The notes: generated by a model not told the origin, from the letters alone. Shown: positions 27,501-37,642, counted from the first letter of the stretch. The stretch is 64,000 nt of DNA from Pristionchus mayeri (GCA_036245805.1 BTRK01000003.1:13184464-13248463), one strand, 5' to 3'. Made by a program: numbers and translations.

Positions 27501-30500
27501 ATTCTAGAAGCTTTGGAACATTTTCGAACTTTCTGGAACATTCTAGAAGCTTTGGAGCATTTTCGAATTTTCTGGAACATTCTAGAAGCTTTGGAACATT
27601 TTCGAACTTTCTGGAACATTCTAGAAGCGTTGGAACATTTTCGAACTTTCTGGAACATTCTAGAAGCGTTGGAACATTTTCGAACTTTCTGGAACATTCT
27701 AGAAGCGTTGGAACATTTTCGAACTTTCTGGAACATTCTAGAAGCTTTGGAACATTTTCGAACTTTCTGGAACATTCTAGAAGCGTTGGAACATTTTCGA
27801 ACTTTCTGGAACATTCTAGAAGCTTTGGAACATTTTCGAACTTTCTGGAACATTCTAGAAGCTTTGGAGCATTTTCGAATTTTCTGGAACATTCTAGAAG
27901 CTTTGGAGCATTTTCGAATTTTCTGGAACATTCTAGAAGCTTTGGAACATTTTCAAACTTTCTGGAACATTCAAGAAGCTTTAGAGCATTTTCGAACTTT
28001 CTGGAATATTCTAGAAGCTTTGGAACATTTTCGAACTTTCTGGAACATTCTAGAAGCTTTGGAACATTTTCGAACTTTCTGGAACATTCTAGAAGCTTTG
28101 GAACATTTTCGAACTTTCTGGAACATTCTAGAAGCTTTGGAACATTTTCGAACTTTCTGGAACATTCTAGAAGCGTTGGAACATTTTCGAACTTTCTGGA
28201 ACATTCTAGAAGCGTTGGAACATTTTCGAACTTTCTGGAACATTCTAGAAACTTTAGAGCATTTTCGAATTTTCTGGAACATTCTAGAAGCTTTGGAACA
28301 TTTTCGAACTTTCTGGAACATTCAAGAAGCTTTAGAGCATTTTCGAACTTTCTGGAACATTCTAGAAGCTTTAGAGCATTTTCGAACTTTCTGGAATATT
28401 CTAGAAGCTTTGGAACATTTTCGAACTTTCTGGAACATTCTAGAAGCTTTGGAACATTTTCGAACTTTCTGGAACATTCTAGAAGCTTTGGAACATTTTC
28501 GAACTTTCTGGAACATTCTAGAAGCTTTGGAGCATTTTCGAATTTTCTGGAACATTCTAGAAGCTTTGGAACATTTTCGAACTTTCTGGAACATTCTAGA
28601 AGCGTTGGAACATTTTCGAACTTTCTGGAACATTCTAGAAGCGTTGGAACATTTTCGAACTTTCTGGAACATTCTAGAAGCTTTAGAGCATTTTCGAACT
28701 TTCTGGAATATTCTAGAAGCTTTGGAACATTTTCGAACTTTCTGGAACATTCTAGAAGCTTTGGAGCATTTTCAAATTTTCTGGAACATTCTAGAAGCTT
28801 TGGAACATTTTCGAACTTTCTGGAACATTCTAGAAGCTTTGGAACATTTTCGAACTTTCTGGAACATTCTAGAAGCTTTGGAGCATTTTCGAATTTTCTG
28901 GAACATTCTAGAAGCTTTGGAACATTTTCGAACTTTCTGGAACATTCTAGAAGCGTTGGAACATTTTCGAACTTTCTGGAACATTCTAGAAGCGTTGGAA
29001 CATTTTCGAACTTTCTGGAACATTCTAGAAGCGTTGGAACATTTTCGAACTTTCTGGAACATTCTAGAAGCTTTGGAACATTTTCGAACTTTCTAGAACA
29101 TTCTAGAAGCTTTGGAGCATTTTCGAATTTTCTGGAACATTCTAGAAGCTTTGGAACATTTTCGAACTTTCTGGAACATTCTAGAAGCGTTGGAACATTT
29201 TCGAACTTTCTGGAACATTCTAGAAGCTTTGGAGCATTTTCGAATTTTCTGGAACATTCTAGAAGCTTTGGAAAATTTTCGAACTTTCTGGAACATTCTA
29301 GAAGCTTTGGAACATTTTCGAACTTTCTGGAACATTCTAGAAGCTTTGGAGCATTTTCGAATTTTCTGGAACATTCTAGAAGCTTTGGAACATTTTCGAA
29401 CTTTCTGGAACATTCTAGAAGCGTTGGAACATTTTCGAACTTTCTGGAACATTCTAGAAGCTTTGGAACATTTTCGAACTTTCTGGAACATTCTAGAAGC
29501 TTTGGAACATTTTCGAACTTTCTGGAACATTCTAGAAGCTTTGGAGCATTTTCGAACTTTCTGGAACATTCTAGAAGCGTTGGAACATTTTCGAACTTTC
29601 TGGAACATTCTAGAAGCGTTGGAACATTTTCGAACTTTCTGGAACATTCTAGAAGCTTTGGAACATTTTCGAACTTTCTGGAACATTCTAGAAGCTTTGG
29701 AACATTTTCGAACTTTCTGGAACATTCTAGAAGCTTTGGAACATTTTCGAACTTTCTGGGGCATTCTAGAAGCTTTGGAACATTTTCGAACTTTCTGGAA
29801 CATTCTAGAAGCTTTGGAACATTTTCGAACTTTCTGGAACATTCTAGAAGCTTTGGAAAATTTTCGAACTTTCTGGAACATTCTAGAAGCTTTGGAACAT
29901 TTTCGAACTTTCTGGAACATTCTAGAAGCTTTGGAGCATTTTCGAATTTTCTGGAACATTCTAGAAGCTTTGGAACATTTTCGAACTTTCTGGAACATTC
30001 TAGAAGCGTTGGAACATTTTCGAACTTTCTGGAACATTCTAGAAGCGTTGGAAAATTTTGAACTTTCTGGAACATTCTAGAAGCTTTGGAACATTTTCGA
30101 ACTTTCTGGAACATTCTAGAAGCTTTGGAGCATTTTCGAATTTTCTGGAAAATTCTAGAAGCTTTGGAACATTTTCGAACTTTCTGGAACATTCAAGAAG
30201 CTTTAGAGCATTTTCGAACTTTCTGGAACATTCTAGAAGCTTTAGAGCATTTTCGAACTTTCTGGAATATTCTAGAAGCTTTGGAACATTTTCGAACTTT
30301 CTGGAACATTCTAGAAGCTTTGGAACATTTTCGAACTTTCTTGAACATTCTAGAAGCTTTGGAAAATTTTCGAACTTTCTGGAACATTCTAGAAGCTTTG
30401 GAACATTTTCGAACTTTCTGGAACATTCTAGAAGCTTTGGAGCATTTTCGAATTTTCTGGAACATTCTAGAAGCTTTGGAACATTTTCGAACTTTCTGGA

Positions 30501-30956
30501 ACATTCTAGAAGCGTTGGAACATTTTCGAACTTTCTGGAACATTCTAGAAGCGTTGGAACATTTTCGAACTTTCTGGAACATTCTAGAAGCTTTAGAGCA
30601 TTTTCGAACTTTCTGGAATATTCTAGAAGCTTTGGAACATTTTCGAACTTTCTGGAACATTCTAGAAGCTTTGGAGCATTTTCAAATTTTCTGGAACATT
30701 CTAGAAGCTTTGGAACATTTTCGAACTTTCTGGAACATTCTAGAAGCTTTGGAACATTTTCGAACTTTCTGGAACATTCTAGAAGCTTTGGAGCATTTTC
30801 GAATTTTCTGGAACATTCTAGAAGCTTTGGAACATTTTCGAACTTTCTGGAACATTCTAGAAGCGTTGGAACATTTTCGAACTTTCTGGAACATTCTAGA
30901 AGCGTTGGAACATTTTCGAACTTTCTGGAACATTCTAGAAGCGTTGGAACATTTTC
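24540..30956. repeat. Two adjacent copies of a ~3.2-kb higher-order unit (offset 3,237 bp)
   Basis: Rare variants recur at an offset of 3,237 bp (83 units): CATTTTCAAAC at about 24,713 and 27,950, GAAACTTTAG at about 25,011 and 28,248, and CTTTCTAGAAC at about 25,852 and 29,089. The second copy has one extra 1-base loss near 30,059, which shifts later matches to 3,236. Part of the unit recurs a third time at an offset of 1,910 bp up to about 31,500. This is a recent tandem amplification of a whole block of units. Confidence 0.75.
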
Positions 30957-31522
30957 GAACTTTCTGGAACATTCTAGAAGCTTTGGAACATTTTCGAACT
31001 TTCTAGAACATTCTAGAAGCTTTGGAGCATTTTCGAATTTTCTGGAACATTCTAGAAGCTTTGGAACATTTTCGAACTTTCTGGAACATTCTAGAAGCGT
31101 TGGAACATTTTCGAACTTTCTGGAACATTCTAGAAGCTTTGGAGCATTTTCGAATTTTCTGGAACATTCTAGAAGCTTTGGAAAATTTTCGAACTTTCTG
31201 GAACATTCTAGAAGCTTTGGAACATTTTCGAACTTTCTGGAACATTCTAGAAGCTTTGGAGCATTTTCGAATTTTCTGGAACATTCTAGAAGCTTTGGAA
31301 CATTTTCGAACTTTCTGGAACATTCTAGAAGCGTTGGAACATTTTCGAACTTTCTGGAACATTCTAGAAGCTTTGGAACATTTTCGAACTTTCTGGAACA
31401 TTCTAGAAGCTTTGGAACATTTTCGAACTTTCTGGAACATTCTAGAAGCTTTGGAGCATTTTCGAACTTTCTGGAACATTCTAGAAGCGTTGGAACATTT
31501 TCGAACTTTCTGGAACATTCTA

Positions 31523-32297
31523 CAGTCCTGTTGTGTCCCACCGTGAACATGCGTCACCCGGAGTAACCCGGGGTGACTCGGGGTGACCCCGGGTGACCCA
31601 TGGTGACCCATGACCGACTCCTGACTCGGAGAGTGAATTTTATGAATCGAGAGTATGATATTCGGGTTCAGCACTTCCTGGCCGTTCGAACCATATATAT
31701 TTCATAATTTATTTATAAGAATAAAAACACTCGATTTTAATTGCAAACGAGGCTATCAAAGGTCTGACCCACAGAAGCCGCATATTGGACCAGCAGGTAA
31801 TTAAGCTTCTTCCCGGTTTTACATTCAAATGTTCACAGGTTTTCAGCCAAGTGATACATTTTACGATTTCCCTTGCTTCGTTTTGTTTATATTATTTTTA
31901 TTTTCTTTATAATGTTTTAGTGGACTAGTTTAAACCAAGCAAATAATGGGAAACCATGAAATGTATCAGTTGTCTGAAAACCGGGGAAAGTTTGAATGCA
32001 AAACCGGGAAAAAGATTAATTACCTGCTGGTCCAATATGCGGCTTCTGTGGGTCAGACCTTTGATAGCCTCGTTTGCAATTAAAATCGAGTGTTTTTATT
32101 CTTATAAATAAATTATGAAATATATATGGTTCGAACGGTCAGGAAGTGCTGAACCCGAATATCATACTCTCGATTCATAAAATTCACTCTCCGAGTCAGG
32201 AGTCGGTCATGGGTCACCATGGGTCACCCGGGGTCACCCCGAGTCACCGCGGGTTACTCCGGGTGACGCATGTTCACGGTGGGACACAACAGGACTG
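31523..32297. mobile_element. Foldback MITE with TA target-site duplication, inserted in the satellite
   Basis: The element is 775 bp. Its ends are perfect inverted copies starting CAGTCCTGTTGTGTCCCACC, and arms of about 340 bp extend inward to a loop at about 31,870-31,955. It is flanked by TA at 31,521-31,522 and 32,298-32,299. Removing the element and one TA restores an ordinary satellite unit (ATTC-TA-GAAGCG). TA duplication and ends starting CAG fit a Tc1/mariner-dependent non-autonomous element. The outer arms carry several tandem GGGTGACC-like motifs. No transposase is visible. Open frames here are mirror images of each other from the palindrome, not genes. Confidence 0.93.
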
Positions 32298-33298
32298 TAG
32301 AAGCGTTGGAACATTTTCGAACTTTCTGGAACATTCTAGAAGCTTTGGAACATTTTCGAACTTTCTGGAACATTCTAGAAGCTTTGGAACATTTTCGAAC
32401 TTTCTGGAACATTCTAGAAGCTTTGGAACATTTTCGAACTTTCTGGGGCATTCTAGAAGCTTTGGAACATTTTCGAACTTTCTGGAACATTCTAGAAGCT
32501 TTGGAACATTTTCGAACTTTCTGGAACATTCTAGAAGCTTTGGAAAATTTTCGAACTTTCTGGAACATTCTAGAAGCTTTGGAACATTTTCGAACTTTCT
32601 GGAACATTCTAGAAGCTTTGGAGCATTTTCGAATTTTCTGGAACATTCTAGAAGCTTTGGAACATTTTCGAACTTTCTGGAACATTCTAGAAGCGTTGGA
32701 ACATTTTCGAACTTTCTGGAACATTCTAGAAGCGTTGGAACATTTTCGAACTTTCTGGAACATTCTAGAAGCTTTGGAACATTTTCGAACTTTCTGGAAC
32801 ATTCTAGAAGCTTTGGAGCATTTTCGAATTTTCTGGAACATTCTAGAAGCTTTGGAACATTTTCGAACTTTCTGGAACATTCAAGAAGCTTTAGAGCATT
32901 TTCGAACTTTCTGGAATATTCTAGAAGCTTTGGAACATTTTCGAACTTTCTGGAACATTCTAGAAGCTTTGGAGCATTTTCGAATTTTCTGGAACATTCT
33001 AGAAGCTTTGGAACATTTCGAACTTTCTGGAACATTCTAGAAGCGTTGGAACATTTTCGAACTTTCTGGAACATTCTAGAAGCGTTGGAACATTTTCGAA
33101 CTTTCTGGAACATTTTAGAAGCTTTGGAACATTTTCGAACTTTCTGGAACATTCTAGAAGCTTTGGAGCATTTTCGAACTTTCTGGAATATTCTAGAAGC
33201 TTTGGAACATTCTAGAAGCTTTGGAGCATTTTCGAATTTTCTGGAAAAATCTAGAAGCGTTGGAACATTTTCGAACTTTTTGGAACATTCTAGAAGCT
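32298..33298. repeat. 39-bp satellite array, right block
   Basis: This is the same unit in the same orientation as the left block, resuming exactly where the foldback element interrupts it. About 25 units are present. The distal edge decays: a 1-base loss near 33,017, CATTTTAGAAG near 33,112, loss of one half-unit near 33,200, and AAAAATCTAG near 33,245. The repeat ends at about 33,298. Decay at the edge and homogeneity inside are typical of satellites kept uniform by unequal exchange. Confidence 0.96.
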
Positions 33299-33299
33299 T

Positions 33300-33717
33300 A
33301 GGCCCATTGCTAAATATCGATTGGTATACGGTAGTTGGTCTAGTGCTAATTATTGATTGGCATACGGTAATTCGAAGATCAAAGGTCAAATCATAAATCT
33401 GACCCACGGAATAATAGGTGACCCATGGCTAATTATCGATTGGTATACGGGTCTAATGCTAATTATTAATTGGCATACGGTAATTCGAAGATCAAAGGTC
33501 AAATCATAAATCTGACCCACGGAATAATAGGTGACCCATGGCTAATTATCGATTGGTATACGGGTCTAATGCTAATTATTAATTGGCATACGGTAATTCG
33601 AAGATCAAAGGCCAAAATCATAAACCTGACCCACGGAATAATAGGTGACCCATGGCTAATTATTGATTGGTATACGGTAGTTGGTCTAATGCTAATTATT
33701 GATTGGCATACGGTAAT
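33300..33717. repeat. 113-120 bp tandem repeat, ~3.5 copies
   Basis: The motif GCTAATTATCGATTGGTATACGG begins near 33,308, 33,428, 33,541 and 33,655, giving steps of about 120, 113 and 114 bp. Within each step a second related copy (GATTGGCATACGGTAATTCG) appears, so the unit is internally duplicated. Other shared words are GACCCACGGAATAATAGG and GGTGACCCATGG. The repeat abuts the decayed end of the satellite. No coding potential is evident. Confidence 0.88.
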
Positions 33718-33719
33718 GG

Positions 33720-33828
33720 ATCGATGCCTTTGTAACTTCATCTGTCCCTCCCCTCCCTATTTCGCAATCCAGACAGACGGACAGACGGACAGACAGACAG
33801 ACACTGCGCTTTATATATAGGTATTGAT
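33720..33828. repeat. CAGA-type microsatellite plus dispersed tail
   Basis: A GACAGACGGACAGA run at about 33,770-33,802 is followed by CTGCGCTTTATATATAGGTA. The same 20-base tail, preceded by a short CAGACACACA run, occurs at about 59,669. Two unrelated sites with one tail suggest the end of a retroposed or dispersed element. The family cannot be named from this alone. Confidence 0.6.
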
Positions 33829-33882
33829 GATTGGGAGGCACCTTGGTTACAATCCTGAGAGCTCTATTGCATTAGAAATGTA

Positions 33883-35097
33883 TATGAGAGACTATCTGAG
33901 TTAGTGAACATTTTTGTGTAGACGCTTGGCACTAGCGAAAAATCGAATTCCTCCAAAATTGGTGTGCGTGTAGTACTCAGTGAGTATAGCTCACACACCA
34001 CTTCTGGAGCAATATAGATCACGCGAAGTGATATGCGCCAAACATAATTTGCAAGATTACGGTATTCAACTTTGGCTATTTCGCAATAATTTTGAACGAG
34101 TTACATCACAAGTGGACGGCGCACTTACGATGATTGCTGCCACCAAGTTTCACCCTATTCGATTTTTTGCTCGCCGCGAAAAATCGAAAAATCGATCAAT
34201 TTCCTCTGTAGATCGCTCAGATGTGTGGGTATTGACCCTTTTTATTCTTTCATTTTGTAGCACACGCTGATGACTATCAACATAGAAAAAATAAGAAAAA
34301 ATAAAAATACGTTTTTTGAGAAATTGCCAAAATAAGTTTGACAAGCTACCGTACCTTACAACTTTTGGAACGAAATTATTAGATGTGTACCTTAATCAAT
34401 ATGGTTTTCATGTTCAATGAATTAGCTCGACTGACGCTAAGCTAAATAACCACTCAAATCACCGTTTTACCTATTTTTTGAAAATTCAAGAAACTACCGT
34501 ACCTTCAAATGAAATTTCAAAAAATAGGTAAAACGGCGATTTTAGTGGTTATTTAGCTTAGCGTCAGTCGAGCTAATTCATTGAACATGAAAACCATATT
34601 GATTAAGGTACACATCTAATAATTTCGTTCCAAAAGTTGTAAGGTACGGTAGCTTGTCAAACTTATTTTGGCAATTTCTCAAAAAACGTATTTTTATTTT
34701 TTCTATGTTGATAGTCATTAGCGTGTGCTACAAAATGAAAGAATAAAAAGGGTCAATACCCACACATCTGAGCGATCTACAGAGGAAATTGATCGACTTT
34801 TTGATTTTTCGCGGCGAGCAAAAAAAGCGAATAGGGTGAAACTTGGTGGCAGCAATCATTGTAAGTGCGCCGACCACTTGTGATATAACTCTTTCAAAAT
34901 TATTGCCAAAGAGTCAAAGTTGAATACCGTAATCTTGCAAACTATGTTTGGCGCATATCACTCCGCGTGATCTATATCGCTCCAGAAGTGGGGTGTGAGC
35001 TATACTCACTGAGTACTACACGTACACCAATTTTGGAGGAATTCGATTTTTCGCTAGTGCCAAGCATATGTTCATCCACTCAGATGGTCTCTCATAT
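33883..35097. repeat. 1.2-kb near-perfect palindrome (foldback element)
   Basis: The left arm (about 33,883-34,490) and right arm (about 34,500-35,097) are inverted copies with scattered mismatches. They share, for example, ATGAGAGAC at the outer ends, GTAGTACTCAGTGAGTATAGC further in and CCTATTTTTTGAAA at the centre. The loop is only about 30 bases. Weak open frames are present in both arms as mirror images and are not supported as genes. It resembles a foldback transposon. I found no convincing target-site duplication. Confidence 0.85.
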
Positions 35098-35099
35098 TT

Positions 35100-36427
35100 A
35101 CTTTTTGAAAATAAGATATTATATATTTTTCACCTATTTTCGTTCAAAATTTCATCGTTCATTTCAGCCAAAAATGTTATGTTTTATCATAAGATGCCGC
35201 GCGCCGCGTCAAACAAGCTTTTACACATTGTGTGCAGTTAGGATGGGCGAGAGATCATAGAAAAGAGGATAAATGGAACATTTATGGACCTTGACTTCGC
35301 CTGGCTATCTTTGAAAGATGCAAAATTGTTTTGTTGATTTTTGAATAAATTTATCAATTTAAGAATGTGCTCTACCGTACTTTCTGGCGGAAACGTTTCA
35401 GTACATGACCGTTTGTTTATTTTTACAATACATGGCTTGCATTTAATTCAGTGTTTGCTCTTTTCTGGAAATTTTTTTCTAACATGATTGGGACTAATAG
35501 TCTAATAGTTTCTAATAAGATTAATAGGATATCGAATGGCGATTAAGCAGGAACTTGCACTGCAGTAGCGAGAACACAGTTGGACATTATAATTCGCGGT
35601 AGGTCAAAGTCACTTTGCTTTCTTCGTATTCTCTCACCCGTTTTTTCGGCGAGAAATTGTGCACAATGATAAGATAATTTCCCACGAAGTCACCCCACCC
35701 CTATCATCCTATCCCTATCATTTAGCCTATCATTTATCTGACAGCTGGAAGTAGGCGAGAGACATTGCAACGAGATGAATCGCTACGCTAGGCAGCGAGG
35801 TGATACATCAACTAGCTTGGCCTCACTCCTCACACATTACGCCTCCTATCACACGAGACGAGGCGACATTCCCACTAGTGTTGCCAAGTCGGAATGACCA
35901 CTCGTCGTTTTGCGTGCTCTCTCGGAAATCAGTAAGAGCGTGATATCATGCGAAACGAGGCGCGGCCGTTTCATTGTTTTGCTCTAACTCAAAATCACTA
36001 GCTTCGCGGACTCTCTAGCAGCTCTCACAATAGCGATTGTCAGTTGTAATAGATAGCGATGAATGGTGTGTTGCGCAAGTCCATATGCTATCTGACCCAT
36101 GGTTGACTTGCCAAGAAATAACTCTGGTCTTGCAGATGCACTCTCTCACCGGCCTGACCCGCACGAGAGTGTATCTAATCTGACCTTTCCGCACTATTTG
36201 CCCCAGATGCGAGATCTCCCCCCAGTTTACGGGCAACCCTAATATCACATGTTTTTGTACATTTTTACTAACTCAATAAATCATTATTTCCTAGTAAAAG
36301 GATCTCTTCAAAAACCAATCTCTGCCGAACAAGGGCGTTGTTCTATACCAGCCAATCTGGCCTTATCTTATCTCATCAACTGATTGGAGTTCTTCAGAAA
36401 TATATGCCACTCTTCAATACCTTTTTA
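35100..36427. other. Non-coding stretch with clustered GATA/CCTATC motifs
   Basis: I see no supported gene here. A cluster at about 35,668-35,740 contains TGATAAGATAA followed by several CCTATCAT words, which are GATA-type sites on the other strand. Short motifs resembling GCACTCTCTCACC near 35,915 and 36,139 recur elsewhere in the window. The stretch could be old repeat debris or regulatory DNA. Confidence 0.35.
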
Positions 36428-36648
36428 TTAAACACAAAAAGCCATTATTTCAGAGATTAAATGTATAAAATTAGTTGGTTGCAGCTCCCGGATGGCGGGG
36501 GCACAAGCTTCCCTCGCCGCAATCGTTTCCTGCTCTATTCTCACAGGCATCTCACTCGAGTATCCGACACATGTTAGTACTTTCAAAAGAAAATCTGCAC
36601 AGAACTGAAGTTTAGCGTTTTCGAACAGGTCGTTTAACATTCTACAGA
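36428..36648 (-). CDS. Possible last exon or remnant of an unrecognised gene
   Basis: Read on the minus strand, a CTGTAG acceptor just inside 36,648 is followed by about 70 open codons starting MLNDLFENAKLQFCADF. They continue through a helical, Leu/Ala-rich stretch with two cysteines and end in FCV at 36,428. The composition looks coding, but no upstream exon is visible, because a transposable element begins at 36,651, right beside the presumed acceptor. It may be the stump of a gene cut by that insertion, or chance. I do not recognise a family. Confidence 0.3.
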
Positions 36649-36650
36649 TA

Positions 36651-37546
36651 TTAGGCTGTTGCATAAGTTCCTTTCTTTTTTCTTTTGGACAATTCTGCTG
36701 AAGTACGTGGACAGACGAGATATTCTGATTACCCTGTGATATGGTCTTGATTGTGGATTACACCCATGAAATGGTTTTGAATCTACTCACTATCTTGGGT
36801 GGCTAGCACGTTTCAGAAAATGAGCATCGGAAAACGGCCATTTTTAGCATTTTGAGTTGGGCCCTTGTTGCCGAGAATTCGTGGCATTCTGATTCTGCGC
36901 AATCATCCAGTACTAGGACAAGAATTGATTGTTCACTTAAGTGCAAAAAATCCGTATTCAAATGCTTGCGGTAAACAGGGGATACCCAAATCTGTTGATT
37001 TCAACGTGTTAATCTCGACATATTTTTTTCAAAGAATTCAGTTCGAGAAAGGATAGACCAATCTTTTCCTAAATATGATTGCATATATGCACGGTAAGGT
37101 ACTTCACAACCCATCACAATTCAGCCCTTCTTATCGATGTCTATGAATTATGTGGCAAATAATTTGAATCGTTAATTTTCAGAGAGAGTGAATATCTCAT
37201 CGGGCCCATATTTCATGCACGGTTTTAAGGCGCAATTCTCGCGATATGTCACATGAGATACCCCATCATATTGCTTTAGAATAGTGTGACAAGTTCAGCA
37301 ATATCACTGCTCTCCTCGGAGCTGTGAATAATTGAACACTCGGATCAAACATACTAGTACGACGACTTCCGATCTAAATTGGCCCATGCTCACAGATATA
37401 ATCGAACCAAGATCGTGCTCGTTATAGAGTGTACTCATGCCCCAATCAACTGTAACAAACCATTAGTTGATTGGTCGATTGCAAAGAACAGTGGAGGTTA
37501 CAATGTTCATGCACGAAAAAAGAAAGGAACTTATGCAACAGCCTTA
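36651..37546. mobile_element. 896-bp non-autonomous element with mariner-like inverted ends
   Basis: Inverted ends of about 30 bp, read inward, share AGGCTGTTGCATAAGTTCCT followed by TTCTTTTTTC. TA dinucleotides flank both sides (36,649-36,650 and 37,547-37,548). The ends share the AGGYTGT...AAGT pattern with the elements at 37,901 and 61,032. I find no transposase motifs inside. It is best read as a mariner-dependent deletion derivative. Confidence 0.82.
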
Positions 37547-37642
37547 TATTTAAAATAATGAAAACATATTTTTTTTTAAATGAACAGTTCTAAAGTGGTG
37601 CATCCCCACAAATATTGCAACTGAAGCCAGATTTCTAGTCGC

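Larger units (their letters stand above)
1..31522. repeat. 39-bp satellite array made of heat-shock-element-like pentamers (left block, continues beyond window)
   Basis: The array has a 39-bp period, about 808 copies. One half of the unit reads GGAACATTTTCGAACTTTCT. The other half reads GGAACATTCTAGAAGCTTT. Cut into fives, the unit alternates nGAAn and nTTCn: six of eight pentamers are exact, and five of these are contiguous. This is the known HSF binding pattern. TTCTAGAA is nearly invariant by eye. The other positions vary: GGAAC to GGGGC, GGAAC to AGAGC, CTTT to CGTT, ACATTTT to AAATTTT. Each consensus unit has one BstBI, one XbaI and one HindIII site. Phase breaks are few: a 1-base loss near 3,103, a missing half-unit near 23,741-23,767, and a 1-base loss near 30,059. 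Open frames of thousands of codons on both strands follow from the period being a multiple of 3. No unique coding sequence or splice signal interrupts the array. Confidence 0.98.

Noticed and set aside
39..30061. Giant repetitive proteins (up to ~9,000 residues) encoded by the satellite
   Set aside because: Several frames on both strands are open only because the 39-bp period is a multiple of 3. There is no unique sequence, domain or splice structure.
32128..32140. tRNA B-box-like GGTTCGAAC in the foldback element
   Set aside because: No A box at the right distance and no cloverleaf. It also appears as a mirror copy in the other arm.
31540..32290. Conserved-looking protein starting MLNPNIILSIHKIHSP on both strands
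   Set aside because: It arises from the palindromic arms of the foldback element. The two copies are the same sequence read in mirror image.
1..33298. CRISPR array
   Set aside because: Units are head to tail with no unique spacers, and the host is clearly a eukaryote.
1..33298. Telomeric or subtelomeric repeat
   Set aside because: No TTAGGC tract, the usual nematode telomere repeat, is seen anywhere in the array or at its edge. A subtelomeric position cannot be excluded.
33470..33820. 116-codon open frame across the 113-bp tandem repeat
   Set aside because: The codons follow the repeat and the CAGA microsatellite; there is no sign of protein constraint.
33980..35260. Small open frames in the 1.2-kb palindrome
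   Set aside because: Mirror-image copies in both arms, with no splice signals or recognisable motifs.
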